A DNA stretch of 64,000 bases, taken from NCBI GenBank assembly GCA_044336205.1, contig CP172318.1:1178001-1242000 (forward strand). Reading direction: 5' to 3'. Numbering within the stretch: position 1 is the stretch's first letter; the number at the start of each line of letters is the position of its first letter. Below are positions 27,107-36,730 of the stretch, one piece after another. A model generated the notes under the pieces. The model had not been told where the DNA came from, made no database searches, and was given only the letters and a program-made list of their open reading frames with translations. Made by a program: the position numbers and the translations under genes. This DNA is from Ruoffia sp044336205. GTDB taxonomy: Bacteria; Bacillota; Bacilli; Lactobacillales; Aerococcaceae.

Positions 27107-30100
27107 CTAATTAGTTAGTGTTTCTTCTGCTTCACTTAATTTAACTGATGCAAGCTTAGATACACCTGATCGTTCCATCGTTACACCATATAATCGATCA
27201 GCACTTTCCATTGTTCCTTTACGGTGTGTAATTACAATGAATTGTGTTTGTTCTCTAAAGGCTTTAATATACTCGCCGTAACGGTATACATTCGCATCAT
27301 CTAGGGCTGCTTCAACCTCATCAAGGATGACAAAGGGTACCGGCTTGATTTCTAAGATAGAAAATAATAAGGCTATAGCCGTCAATGCCCTCTCCCCACC
27401 AGATAGTAAGGCCAAGTTTTGTTTTTTCTTTCCAGGTGGCTGAGCAATGATATCGATTCCTGTTGTTAAAATATCTTTAGGGTCGGTTAATTCCAATGAT
27501 GCATCTCCACCACCAAAAAGACGTTTAAACGTTTGTTGGAATTTAAGATTAATTTGCTTAAAGGTCGCACTAAAACGTTTTGTTACTTCTTGGTCCATCT
27601 CATCCATGGTAGTTTGCAGTTGATCCATGGCAGTAAGTAAATCTTCTTGTTGTTCAACTAACAATTCATACCGCTCATTAAGTTCATCATAATCTTCAAT
27701 CGCTTGCAAGTTTATTGGCCCGAGCTTATCAATGAATGCACGAATTTCTTTAACTTGCTCTTGAATACCTTGGGTCGAATCGATCGGTTTGGCAATTTTT
27801 TCTGCTAATTCAAAGGTCAAATTATATTCTTGATTCAAATGATTTAAGTGATTATCAATGAATGATTGATTTTTTTCAATTTGAGCTTGTAATTTGGCTT
27901 GTTTTTGATAGTTAATTTGACTTTTATTTTGCAATTGACTATAAAAAGCTTCTTTTTCACGTATAAATTCATTGAATTCTTGACGTTGTTTACGGTCTTT
28001 TTGGAGTTTACTCTGAAGCTGAATACTTTCTTCCTCAGAAGTTGTTAATTGGTCTTCAACGTTCTTCAATTGTACGCCTAATTCTTCCAGTGAAGAGACA
28101 CCATAAGTTCGATTCGATTCATAATTTTCAATCCATTGGATGACTTCTTCGTGTTGGTCTGATAAGCTATTCAAACTTTGTTTTATTTGCTTTATTTCGA
28201 CATCTAAAACAGCTTTTTCAGTCAATTTTTCTTGTCGGTTAGCTTCAAGTCGAGTTAACTTTTCACGGCGAATATCTTCATCAAGGTTATGTTGTTCCAA
28301 TATATGTGTTAATTCCTTAATGGAAGCTTTAGAAGCTTCAAGATTCTTCTGTGCTAATTCGTAATTCAACTTAGCATCTTGTAAATCTCCAGCTGTTTCT
28401 TGTTGATTATCCTTCAAAATAATTAATTGGTTGGCTAATTGTTTATGCGTTTGTTTGGCTGACTGATGTGCTTGGAACAATTGTTGATAGACACCTTCAG
28501 CTTGATTCACCCGCTCTCTCTTGTCTTTGAGAATTGTATCATTTTCTAACAGTTTTTGATTAACCTCTCCCCAATTTAACTCAACTTGGCGAAGTTTTTC
28601 TTTAGCTTGGTCAAACAATTGACTCATTTGTTTAATTTCATTTTGCCTTTGTAGCATTGACTGTTGACGTTGTTGTTGACGTCCTCCAGTAACAGCCCCT
28701 CCTGGCATAAGTACATCTCCGTCTAATGTAACAATCTTAGTAGAATGACCAAGCTTTCTACTAATTGCTTGGGCTTCTTTTAGTCCATCGACAATTAACG
28801 TACTCCCTAATAGGTTTTGGATGATGTTTTCGTTTTCTTCTTTATAATCTACTATTTCTGAGGCAACAGCTAAGAAGCCTGGCATTTCTTGTGCTTGGAA
28901 TAACTTTAATGATTGGACCGATCGCGGTCTAATATTAGGACGTGGAAGAAAGGTTGCTCGACCGGCTCTTTGTTGTTTAAGATAGTTTACTGCTGATCGC
29001 GCCGCATAATCATCTGAGACTACGATATGTTGTAATGCGCCACCTAAGGCGGTATCAATAGCTAATTGATAGTTTTCTTCAACTTGAATAAGATCAGCGA
29101 CGGTTCCTTCTATACCTTCTAACTGATTTTTAGCTTGCATAACTGCCCTAACGCCTTGATAATAGCCTGCATAGCTGTCGTGCATCTGTTGAAGTGATTC
29201 TAAGCGCGTTTCTATCGATTGGGTCTCACGTTCTTGGTTAAATAATTGTTGTTGAATCTCTGAGCGAGAACGGTTTAATGCTTCATTACTCTCAATGAAT
29301 TTTTGTAATTCTTGGCGTTGATTTGACTGACTTTCATTGAAATCTTGTAATTCAGCTTCTGTTTCTTTGACATCTAGTTCTGCATGTTTAATATTCTTCT
29401 TTGCTTGATCCACACTAACATTAAGCTCATTCGTTCGATGTGATAGCTTTCTAATCTCTTCTTCATAACGTTGAATCTCATTATTCGACTTTGCTTCAAG
29501 TTGATAATGTTCAACCATCTGATTACGTAATTCATGTTGTTGATTATCATCTAGACCTTGAGATATTTTAATTTCTTTAGCTAAATAGTCAAGTTCTTCA
29601 ATAAGTTCCTCTAACTTACTTTGATGAGTTTTTAGTTGTTCTTGTTGGAGATTCATCGTTGACTCTAATTCATCTCGCTGCTTGATATATTCAACATGGT
29701 TATTGTCTTGGTCTTGTTGCGTTGTTTGAGCATAATTAATATCACGCTCAATCACCTGTTTTTGTGCTTTTAGTTTTTCAATCGTGGTTGTTAGTTGTTG
29801 GAACAAATCAGAAGTATGGTCAATATCTTCAATTAATTGCTCTTGATTTTCTTTAGCTGTACTAATCTCACTAGAGAGTAATTGATTTTGGTCCTCTAAG
29901 TCTTCTAATAAATGATTGATTTGCTTTAATTCTTTTTCTAACTCAATCCATCCTGTTTGATATTCACGAATTTGGTGCGTATACAAGGAAACTTCCAATT
30001 CTTTAAGTGTTTCCTTTTTACTTTGGTATTCTAAAGCAGCCTCACGTTGCTTCTTCAAAGGATTCAGTTGAAGTTCCAATTCATGGATAATGTCTTTTAC

Positions 30101-30670
30101 ACGGCTTAAGTTATCGTCAGATTTAACCAATCTTCTTTGTGCTTCATTCTTACGATATTGATACTTTTGTACGCCAGCTGCTTCTTCAAAGATGGTTCGG
30201 CGTTCCTCAGGTTTGTTCAAGAAGATTTGCTCAACTTGCCCTTGAGAGATGATTGAAAAACTATTCTTACCCAGTCCTGAATCAAGAAGTAGGTCGACGA
30301 TATCTTTTAATCTTACTTGTTCATTATTAATCAAGTATTGGCTATCACCATTTCGATTATAACTACGTGTAATACTAATCTCACTATAATCATAATCCAA
30401 ATATCGATCCTCGTTATTCAACACAAGTGTTACTTTGGCAATATTCACAGCCTTTCGCTCTTGAGTCCCATTGAAGATGACATCTTCCATGCGACTACCG
30501 CGCAAGCTTTTAGCAGATTGTTCACCTAATACCCATCTAATTGCTTCAGAAAGATTACTCTTACCACTACCATTGGGGCCAACAACCGCAGTCATTCCCT
30601 GATCAAACTCAATAATGGTTTTATCAGCAAAGGATTTGAATCCAGTCATTTCTATTTTACTTAAGTACAT
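27107..30670 (-). CDS. smc: Chromosome partition protein SMC
   Basis: A 1187-residue ATPase that compacts and segregates the chromosome. Amino Walker A GPNGSGKSNLSEAIRWVLGE lies near residue 33. Two long coiled coils (about 165-500 and 670-1020) flank a hinge domain (about 515-660, with GALQHIVVSDDYAA and PGGAVTGG). The carboxyl part has signature LSGGERALTAIALLF and Walker B PFVILDEVEAALDD. The start is 2 bases after the rnc stop. Confidence 0.97.
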   Translation of the reverse strand: MYLSKIEMTGFKSFADKTIIEFDQGMTAVVGPNGSGKSNLSEAIRWVLGEQSAKSLRGSRMEDVIFNGTQERKAVNIAKVTLVLNNEDRYLDYDYSEISITRSYNRNGDSQYLINNEQVRLKDIVDLLLDSGLGKNSFSIISQGQVEQIFLNKPEERRTIFEEAAGVQKYQYRKNEAQRRLVKSDDNLSRVKDIIHELELQLNPLKKQREAALEYQSKKETLKELEVSLYTHQIREYQTGWIELEKELKQINHLLEDLEDQNQLLSSEISTAKENQEQLIEDIDHTSDLFQQLTTTIEKLKAQKQVIERDINYAQTTQQDQDNNHVEYIKQRDELESTMNLQQEQLKTHQSKLEELIEELDYLAKEIKISQGLDDNQQHELRNQMVEHYQLEAKSNNEIQRYEEEIRKLSHRTNELNVSVDQAKKNIKHAELDVKETEAELQDFNESQSNQRQELQKFIESNEALNRSRSEIQQQLFNQERETQSIETRLESLQQMHDSYAGYYQGVRAVMQAKNQLEGIEGTVADLIQVEENYQLAIDTALGGALQHIVVSDDYAARSAVNYLKQQRAGRATFLPRPNIRPRSVQSLKLFQAQEMPGFLAVASEIVDYKEENENIIQNLLGSTLIVDGLKEAQAISRKLGHSTKIVTLDGDVLMPGGAVTGGRQQQRQQSMLQRQNEIKQMSQLFDQAKEKLRQVELNWGEVNQKLLENDTILKDKRERVNQAEGVYQQLFQAHQSAKQTHKQLANQLIILKDNQQETAGDLQDAKLNYELAQKNLEASKASIKELTHILEQHNLDEDIRREKLTRLEANRQEKLTEKAVLDVEIKQIKQSLNSLSDQHEEVIQWIENYESNRTYGVSSLEELGVQLKNVEDQLTTSEEESIQLQSKLQKDRKQRQEFNEFIREKEAFYSQLQNKSQINYQKQAKLQAQIEKNQSFIDNHLNHLNQEYNLTFELAEKIAKPIDSTQGIQEQVKEIRAFIDKLGPINLQAIEDYDELNERYELLVEQQEDLLTAMDQLQTTMDEMDQEVTKRFSATFKQINLKFQQTFKRLFGGGDASLELTDPKDILTTGIDIIAQPPGKKKQNLALLSGGERALTAIALLFSILEIKPVPFVILDEVEAALDDANVYRYGEYIKAFREQTQFIVITHRKGTMESADRLYGVTMERSGVSKLASVKLSEAEETLTN

Positions 30671-30672
30671 AA

Positions 30673-31368
30673 TTACTTCTCTCCAATTAATCTTAAGTAG
30701 GCAATTTTGGCAGCTTGTATCTCCGCTTGTTTCTTGCTATTCCCTTTTGCACTACTTAATAATTTGTTATCAACATACAAGCCCATTTCAAAAACCTGAT
30801 GATGGTCTGGACCTTCTTTTGATAACAATCTATATTCGATGACAACAGCCCCATTAACTTGAACCAATTCCTGAAACATTGTTTTAAAGTCTTGGTTAAT
30901 TTGCTTAATGATTTGTTTGTGGTTATCTAGTAATTGATTTTTTAAGAATTCCCTAACTGCCTCAATGCCTTGGTCTAAGTAGATAGCACCAAGAACCGCC
31001 TCAAAACAATCTGATAGAATTGAATCGCGCTGATTTCCCCCGCTCGCTTTCTCACCTTTACCTAATTGAATATACTTTTGGAATTCATTTTGACGAGCTA
31101 AGAGGGCTAAGCTCGGTTCTCTAACGAGCTGTGCTCGCATCCTAGACAAATTCCCTTCAGGTTCATTCGGGTAATAATTATAAAGATAGTCGCTCACAAT
31201 GATTTCTAAGACAGCATCTCCTAGAAATTCAAGACGTTCATTAGATTCTAGCAATTTATATCTTTGTTCATTGACATAAGACTTATGCATAAACGCCCTC
31301 TTATATAATATTTCATTTGTTATGGTGAAACTTAATATCCTGTTTAAATGTTTAATTAAATTATTCAT
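30673..31368 (-). CDS. rnc: Ribonuclease III
   Basis: A 231-residue double-strand-specific endonuclease for rRNA and mRNA. The RNase III signature NERLEFLGDAVLE holds the catalytic Asp; a second acidic site is in SDCFEAVLGAIYLD. A dsRNA-binding domain fills residues about 155-228, ending KKQAEIQAAKIAYLRLIGEK. AAAGGAGTG lies 4-8 bases before the ATG. First gene of rnc-smc-HAD-ftsY. Confidence 0.96.
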   Translation of the reverse strand: MNNLIKHLNRILSFTITNEILYKRAFMHKSYVNEQRYKLLESNERLEFLGDAVLEIIVSDYLYNYYPNEPEGNLSRMRAQLVREPSLALLARQNEFQKYIQLGKGEKASGGNQRDSILSDCFEAVLGAIYLDQGIEAVREFLKNQLLDNHKQIIKQINQDFKTMFQELVQVNGAVVIEYRLLSKEGPDHHQVFEMGLYVDNKLLSSAKGNSKKQAEIQAAKIAYLRLIGEK

Positions 31369-31504
31369 AGTTCACTCCTTTTATTATTTTATTCACTTTT
31401 ATTTATAACGAAGCTATTATAAGCTCAGAATACTCAACTATTCTATCATGAATAGGACAATGATGCTATATTTACCCTTTTTCTCTGTCTTAATGAATGT
31501 AAAG

Positions 31505-31590
31505 AAAACCGAACCTCGATATAGTTATTAAAACCCAAGTTCGCATCAGCAACTTTAAGAGTTATAAACTATAATCAAAAGTTCGGTTTG
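31505..31590 (-). terminator. Long hairpin after oppA
   Basis: AAACCGAAC (31506-31514) pairs with GTTCGGTTT (31581-31589); an inner TATAGTTAT/ATAAACTATA pairing extends it. On the minus strand it ends GGTTTTCTTT. Probably the oppA terminator, with an unusually long loop region. Confidence 0.6.
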
Positions 31591-31644
31591 TAAGTATGAT
31601 AACTATTAAGTTATTTATACTTTAATTATTAAAGATATATTAGA

Positions 31645-33429
31645 TTATTCTGCAATTGGGCTATCTGCTAACAAGTAAATTTCTGACCATTTCAAGTCGT
31701 TACCGATTGAAGTATCCCAGTTACTTACACGATTGTTAACTGCATACAGTTTGTAACGGAATAATGTAGGAATTACAGGTAATTCTTCCATCGCATATGC
31801 TTGCCAGTCATAGAATGCTTGTTGACGGAATTCTTCGTCGAATGAATCATCTGATTCAATTGCAGCTAATAATTCGTCGTTCTCATCTGTTGTCCAACGA
31901 GTATAGTTGAATGCAGCATTACGACCATATAATCCTGATGGGTTAGGGTCTCCACCTGTTCCCCAAGCAGCTTGGTATATATCAACAGCTGGATCATCCG
32001 CTTTTAGTCGCTCGTAGAATGAGTTGAATTCCATTAATTGGCCATCAACTAATTCAACATTAATTCCAACTTGTTGCCATGCTTGAATGTAGTATTGTGC
32101 AATTGGCTCAGCAGTTTCTCCACCTGACATTGAAGCAAAACCTAATGTGAATGGCTCACCATTTGGATCTTCTACAAATCCGTCACCATCGTTATCAACG
32201 AATCCAGCATCTGCTAAAATTTGTTGTGCTTTTTCAGGATCATAGTTATATCCTTCTTGGTCTTCATTGTAGTAGTCAGTAAAGTTTGGAGTAATTAATG
32301 AGTTAGCGTTTTGACGAATTCCATAATAGAATTCAGTTGCAATTGCGTTATTATCAACAGCATAAGCCATGGCTTGACGTAATGCTTTGTTATTAACTGG
32401 ACGGTCAGTTTCAGTAACTACTTCACTGTTATCTTCATCCCAAGTTCCTTGTTTGAATCCGATATAAGTATAGGCATTCTCTAAGAATCCAACGGTTGAG
32501 AAGTTTGTAGCATCACGGTAAGTATCGTATTGGTCAGTTGGTAATGTCGCAACATCATAGTTACCCGCTTTTAATTCAGATACAATCGTTGATGGGTTAA
32601 CAACTTCAAGTACAACTTCATCAATGTTTGGACGACCATCATAATACTCATCGAAAGCAGAGAATGTAACAGCTTCACCTGGTGTAATTGATTCTACTTT
32701 GAATGGTCCGAATCCAACTGGGTTAGTACGAACATATTCGTTGTCTTCTAATTCCGCCACTGGCACATCTTTTAAGATATGTTCTGGCTCAATATAACTA
32801 GAAACTCCCCCACCAGCTTGTAACAGTGAGTTGTTAAAGTTCTTATAAGTAATGGTTAAGGTGTAGTCATCCACACGCTCAAGACCTGAGATTTCTTCTG
32901 CTTCACCAGCATGGTATTCATCCATTCCTACAACGTTTTGGTAGTCTGTTCCATAACGAATTCCAGTATAATCTGGGTGACCAACTACATAGTATGGGAA
33001 GATTACGTCATCAATAGTAATCTCTTCACCGTCATGCCAAGTAGCTCCTTCAGGAATTGTAATTGTAACTTGCTTATTCTCTTGATCGAATTCAACATTA
33101 GCAAATCCTGAATTGTCAATCGCAAAGTTCTCATCATAGCCATATAATCCTGGGTTAAAGAATTCAATAATTTCTGCATCTGGTTGCCCACTATATAACA
33201 TGTAGTTAAGTACACCAGCAAATGTCGTGTCAGACACTAAGGCATAACGTAAGCTTCCACCTTCAATGGCTTCCCCTTCGTTTTCCGCGATAGCCGAGAA
33301 GTCTAGTACGTCCCCTTCTGCACCTTCTTCTTGTGCATTAACTAAAGTTGCAGTTGGACCGGCTAACACTGTTGATAAAGTTAGAGCCGTAGTTGTGAAA
33401 GCGAACAATTTTTGAATTGATTTTTTCAT
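31645..33429 (-). CDS. oppA: Oligopeptide-binding protein OppA
   Basis: A 594-residue family 5 extracellular solute-binding protein. The usual order is visible: LRYALVSDTTFAGVLN, TWHDGEEITIDDV, NPVGFGPFKV, ALRQAMAYAVDNNAIA, DNDGDGFVEDPNG. The signal peptide is MKKSIQKLFAFTTTALTLS then TVLAGPTATLVNA-QEEG. There is no cysteine, so no lipobox: it has an A-x-A-like signal peptidase I site and may be released or held by another means, unlike typical Gram-positive OppA. Its own promoters and terminators separate it from oppDFBC. Confidence 0.93.
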   Translation of the reverse strand: MKKSIQKLFAFTTTALTLSTVLAGPTATLVNAQEEGAEGDVLDFSAIAENEGEAIEGGSLRYALVSDTTFAGVLNYMLYSGQPDAEIIEFFNPGLYGYDENFAIDNSGFANVEFDQENKQVTITIPEGATWHDGEEITIDDVIFPYYVVGHPDYTGIRYGTDYQNVVGMDEYHAGEAEEISGLERVDDYTLTITYKNFNNSLLQAGGGVSSYIEPEHILKDVPVAELEDNEYVRTNPVGFGPFKVESITPGEAVTFSAFDEYYDGRPNIDEVVLEVVNPSTIVSELKAGNYDVATLPTDQYDTYRDATNFSTVGFLENAYTYIGFKQGTWDEDNSEVVTETDRPVNNKALRQAMAYAVDNNAIATEFYYGIRQNANSLITPNFTDYYNEDQEGYNYDPEKAQQILADAGFVDNDGDGFVEDPNGEPFTLGFASMSGGETAEPIAQYYIQAWQQVGINVELVDGQLMEFNSFYERLKADDPAVDIYQAAWGTGGDPNPSGLYGRNAAFNYTRWTTDENDELLAAIESDDSFDEEFRQQAFYDWQAYAMEELPVIPTLFRYKLYAVNNRVSNWDTSIGNDLKWSEIYLLADSPIAE

Positions 33430-33469
33430 GAACTAACCTCCAATTAGTATTGATTAATTTATAATTAAT

Positions 33470-33498
33470 ATATTAACCGTTTACCATGAGAATATCAA
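33470..33498 (-). promoter_or_regulatory. Proximal oppA promoter
   Basis: Minus-strand TTGATA (33493-33498) and TAATAT (33470-33475), 17 bases apart, about 40 bases before the ATG with TTGGAGG between. Confidence 0.65.
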
Positions 33499-33573
33499 GT
33501 GTAATATTAATGTTTTTTTAATATTTTCATTTAAACTTAGTTTCAAAAGTTAAATCAAGTCGTCTTGCTATGA

Positions 33574-33593
33574 TAATTAGGCATCCCTAATTA
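33574..33593. promoter_or_regulatory. Candidate DtxR/MntR-type operator upstream of oppA
   Basis: TAATTAGG-CATC-CCTAATTA, a perfect 8-bp inverted repeat with the same TTAGG-N4-CCTAA spacing as the two mnt boxes. It lies about 20 bases past the -10 of the distal oppA promoter, as operator 2 lies past the mntA -10. Confidence 0.5.
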
Positions 33594-33612
33594 TTTCATC
33601 ATCTATGATATA

Positions 33613-33641
33613 AATATAATAAACGAACTTACTCAGATCAA
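33613..33641 (-). promoter_or_regulatory. Distal oppA promoter
   Basis: Minus-strand TTGATC (33636-33641) and TATATT (33613-33618), 17 bases apart. Confidence 0.5.
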
Positions 33642-33765
33642 TGGCCTGACACTATTAAAATATTAAGAATATTCGTTCATACATGGATAAATATTATATA
33701 AAACTTTTATAGTGCTTTAATTAATAAAAGTTTATTTAATGTATTGTTTTGTAGTAAAAAAAGAA

Positions 33766-33791
33766 AGAGTTTAGATTGGATTCTAAACTCT
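33766..33791 (-). terminator. Terminator of the oppDFBC operon
   Basis: Perfect 10-bp stem AGAGTTTAGA (33766-33775 with 33782-33791), followed on the minus strand by CTTTCTTTTTTT. Confidence 0.85.
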
Positions 33792-33824
33792 CTCTATATA
33801 AAAAGTATGTGTTATTGTAAATAA

Positions 33825-34787
33825 TTATCCTATACGTTGTCTTGCATCAGCAACACGTTGGAAGGCTTGTCCCATATAGTTAATGCTTAACATTAAGATT
33901 AGGATAACAATTACTGCCGGTACCCAAACCCAAACTTTGTTCTGAATAACATCTGGGTTACTTGCTGTCGCAATAAGTGTTCCTAAACTTGGCGTTGAAG
34001 GAGGTAATCCAAAGCCAAGAAAAGTTAAACCTGTCTCAATACCAATATTACCTGATAGACTCAAAGTTAAGTTCGTAATAATTAAAGAACTTAAGTTAGG
34101 CATTAACTCTAAGTACATAATCTTCCAATCGGGTGTTCCCATCGTCTTGGAGGCACTAATATAATCTTTAGATGCTTCACTTAAGGCGGAAGTACGGAAT
34201 AATCTTACACCTCCAGCCCAACCTAACGCTGATAATATAGCAATTAATGACCATATATCGAAGCGACGTACAATCGTTACTATAACAATAATCAGTACCA
34301 TTGGCGGTAAGATAATAATAAAGTCGACGATACGCATCATAATATCTTCAACAATTCCACCATAATAACCAGCCATAACACCCAATGCGATACTAATAAC
34401 TGACGTGATGATTGTAACCGCGAAACCAATGAAGACACTGTTTCGCGTACCAATAATTAATAAAGATAAGACATCACGTCCACCTTCGTCCGCACCTAAT
34501 ATGAATCCTTTTTCACCCGGTTTTGCATAACGGCTGAATAGATCCACCACTGTTGCAGCATCCTTATCTACAATCATGCTCCCAATAAACGCAATGAGTA
34601 AGATTGTGACGAACACAATCAATGAGAATATAGCTAATTTATCTCTCATAAACTCACGTCGTATTACCTCGAATCCCATAGGAGGCAATGCTTCACCTGT
34701 CGCAACTTCCTGATCCAATAATTGTTCTTGAATTTCTTCTTCCATCATTGGATCTGGTTGGTTAAATTGTCTTTCTTCTTTATCCAT
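33825..34787 (-). CDS. oppC: Oligopeptide ABC transporter permease OppC
   Basis: A 320-residue permease starting MDKEERQFNQPDPMMEEEI behind AAGGAGGAAG; a frame opening at 34829 runs into the oppB end and lacks a site. About six membrane segments, an extracellular loop after the first, and the docking motif around EASKDYISASKTMGTPDWKI. GLPPSTPSLGTLI is diagnostic of OppC/DppC. It ends the oppDFBC operon. Confidence 0.93.
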   Translation of the reverse strand: MDKEERQFNQPDPMMEEEIQEQLLDQEVATGEALPPMGFEVIRREFMRDKLAIFSLIVFVTILLIAFIGSMIVDKDAATVVDLFSRYAKPGEKGFILGADEGGRDVLSLLIIGTRNSVFIGFAVTIITSVISIALGVMAGYYGGIVEDIMMRIVDFIIILPPMVLIIVIVTIVRRFDIWSLIAILSALGWAGGVRLFRTSALSEASKDYISASKTMGTPDWKIMYLELMPNLSSLIITNLTLSLSGNIGIETGLTFLGFGLPPSTPSLGTLIATASNPDVIQNKVWVWVPAVIVILILMLSINYMGQAFQRVADARQRIG

Positions 34788-34803
34788 TTTGCTTCCTCCT
34801 TTT

Positions 34804-35766
34804 CTAATTGATTCGAATCCGTGGGTCAACGATAATCATAATAATATCAGAAAGTAATGTTCCCAATAAAGTCATGGCACCGAAGAGTAATACAAGTGTC
34901 GTCATAACCGAGAAATCGCGTCCTGTAATAGAAGTGATGAACAATTGCCCCATACCTTGGTATGTAAAAATTTGTTCGGTAATAACAGCCCCTGAGATTA
35001 ATCCTGTTAAGGTATATCCCATACTTTGTGCAATAGGAAGTAATGAGTTTCTAAAGATGTGACGAGAGTATATTTTACTCATTGGAACACCTTTAGATCT
35101 TGCCGTTCTCACATAATCCTGAGTTTTCGCATCAACAACTCCCGTTCTTAAGTATTGTATAATTCCAGTTGTACTCAAGATTCCCATCGTTAATGCTGGA
35201 AGAATCATATGGTATAAACGAGATAATAGATAATCCAACGTACCTGGTTGAAGACCTGAACCAACGGTTCCTCGGGTTGGGAACCATCCTAAAGTATATC
35301 CAAATAACCAAATAAACAATAGACCTAAAACAAATGTAGGTACAGAATAAGTTATAAAGTTATAGACGTTGACAGTACGGTCAAAGAATGAGTTTTGATA
35401 TCTACCTGCTAATAGACCTAAAGGTAAAGCAATGGCATAAGTAATAATCACTGTTAATAAAGATAACCATAAAGTTGGTCCAATTCTTTGACTAATGATT
35501 TGGGATACAGGCATTTTATGAGCCCAACTACGGCCAAAGTCTCCACTTAACGCTCCACCCATCCAGTCAAAATAACGTTCTGGCCAAGGTTTGTTTAAAC
35601 CTAATTGTTCACGCATCGCTTCTACTTGTTCAGCTGAGATGGTTGGGTCAACTAACCCCGTTAAGGCATCCCCAGGCATTAAAGACCCTAAGATAAAAAC
35701 AATTACACTTAGAATTAGTACTTGAGGAATCATTAAAATAACACGTCTCAATATCGTTTTCCACAT
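34804..35766 (-). CDS. oppB: Oligopeptide ABC transporter permease OppB
   Basis: A 320-residue permease beginning MWKTILRRVILMIPQVLILS, the usual OppB/DppB opening. Motifs: GLNKPWPERYFDWM, and the docking loop DYVRTARSKGVPMSKIYSRH. About six membrane segments. Sixteen bases before oppC. Confidence 0.94.
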   Translation of the reverse strand: MWKTILRRVILMIPQVLILSVIVFILGSLMPGDALTGLVDPTISAEQVEAMREQLGLNKPWPERYFDWMGGALSGDFGRSWAHKMPVSQIISQRIGPTLWLSLLTVIITYAIALPLGLLAGRYQNSFFDRTVNVYNFITYSVPTFVLGLLFIWLFGYTLGWFPTRGTVGSGLQPGTLDYLLSRLYHMILPALTMGILSTTGIIQYLRTGVVDAKTQDYVRTARSKGVPMSKIYSRHIFRNSLLPIAQSMGYTLTGLISGAVITEQIFTYQGMGQLFITSITGRDFSVMTTLVLLFGAMTLLGTLLSDIIMIIVDPRIRIN

Positions 35767-35767
35767 A

Positions 35768-36730
35768 TTAACTAATGCTCCCTTCTGTAATAAAACGAGT
35801 ATCTTTTAAAGCAACAGAATGAGTTGATGAAATTGGGCTTAAATCATAAACTCTACCTTTTTCATCAAAATAACGTGATTGGTTTTCTTGATATTCTTTC
35901 TCAACTCTCAAACGGTTGCGTTTGTTTTCTTCACGATTATTCGGGTCAATTTGAGGAATCGCTGATAATAGACGGCGCGTATAAATATGTTGAGGATTAG
36001 AATAGATATCCTCTTTATTACCGTATTCAGTGAATCGCCCACGATACATAATAGCAATCTCATCACACATATGCTTAACTACCCCTAAGTCATGAGAGAT
36101 GAATAAATAACTTACATTATACTCTTCTTGAATTCGTTTCATGAAGTTTAATACTTGAGCTTGCACTGATAAGTCCAATGCTGATACTGGCTCATCGGCA
36201 ATAATTAATTTAGGGTTAATCGCTACGGCACGTGCTACCCCAATACGCTGACGCTGACCACCAGAGAATTGGTGAGGATACTTCGTTAAAGCATCTTCAG
36301 TCAAACCAACGATATCAAGTAACTCAAGCATACGCTTACGTTCCTCTTGAGGTGTCATATCAGTAAAGTTACGTATCGGTTCTGCTAAGACATCTGCAAT
36401 ACGCTTTTTAGGGTTAAAACTTGACATTGCGTCTTGGAAGATCATTTGTACATTTCGACGGTATTCTGAGCGGCGTTTTCTAGCTTCTTGTGATACGTCA
36501 CGTCCATTGTAATAGATATTACCATCTGTGATCTTCTCTAATCCGATGATTGCTTTACCAATGGTTGATTTTCCTGAACCTGATTCACCAACTAAACCAT
36601 AAGTTTTACCTTCTTCAAAGGATAAATTAACGCCATCAACAGCGTAGACATGGTCAGTCACTCTATTCAAGAATCCACTACGGATTGGATAATGAACTTT
36701 TAAGTCTTTAATCTCAATTAATCCAGACAT
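35768..36730 (-). CDS. oppF: Oligopeptide ABC transporter ATPase OppF
   Basis: A 320-residue ATPase. Walker A GESGSGKSTIGKA, Q-loop MIFQDAMSSFNP, signature FSGGQRQRIGVARA, Walker B LIIADEPVSALDLS. The RMEE-type carboxyl extension is typical of OppF. One base separates it from oppB, and it starts at the stop of oppD. Confidence 0.94.
   Translation of the reverse strand: MSGLIEIKDLKVHYPIRSGFLNRVTDHVYAVDGVNLSFEEGKTYGLVGESGSGKSTIGKAIIGLEKITDGNIYYNGRDVSQEARKRRSEYRRNVQMIFQDAMSSFNPKKRIADVLAEPIRNFTDMTPQEERKRMLELLDIVGLTEDALTKYPHQFSGGQRQRIGVARAVAINPKLIIADEPVSALDLSVQAQVLNFMKRIQEEYNVSYLFISHDLGVVKHMCDEIAIMYRGRFTEYGNKEDIYSNPQHIYTRRLLSAIPQIDPNNREENKRNRLRVEKEYQENQSRYFDEKGRVYDLSPISSTHSVALKDTRFITEGSIS

Larger units (their letters stand above)
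33430..33824. other. Regulatory stretch between oppC and oppA
   Basis: No gene in about 395 bases. It holds the oppC terminator, two candidate oppA promoters and a TTAGG-N4-CCTAA palindrome, each listed separately. The long leader suggests regulated oppA expression. Confidence 0.7.

Noticed and set aside
33476..33490. Catabolite-response-like element near the oppA promoter
   Set aside because: Spacing between TG and CG is five bases instead of four and the last C is missing.
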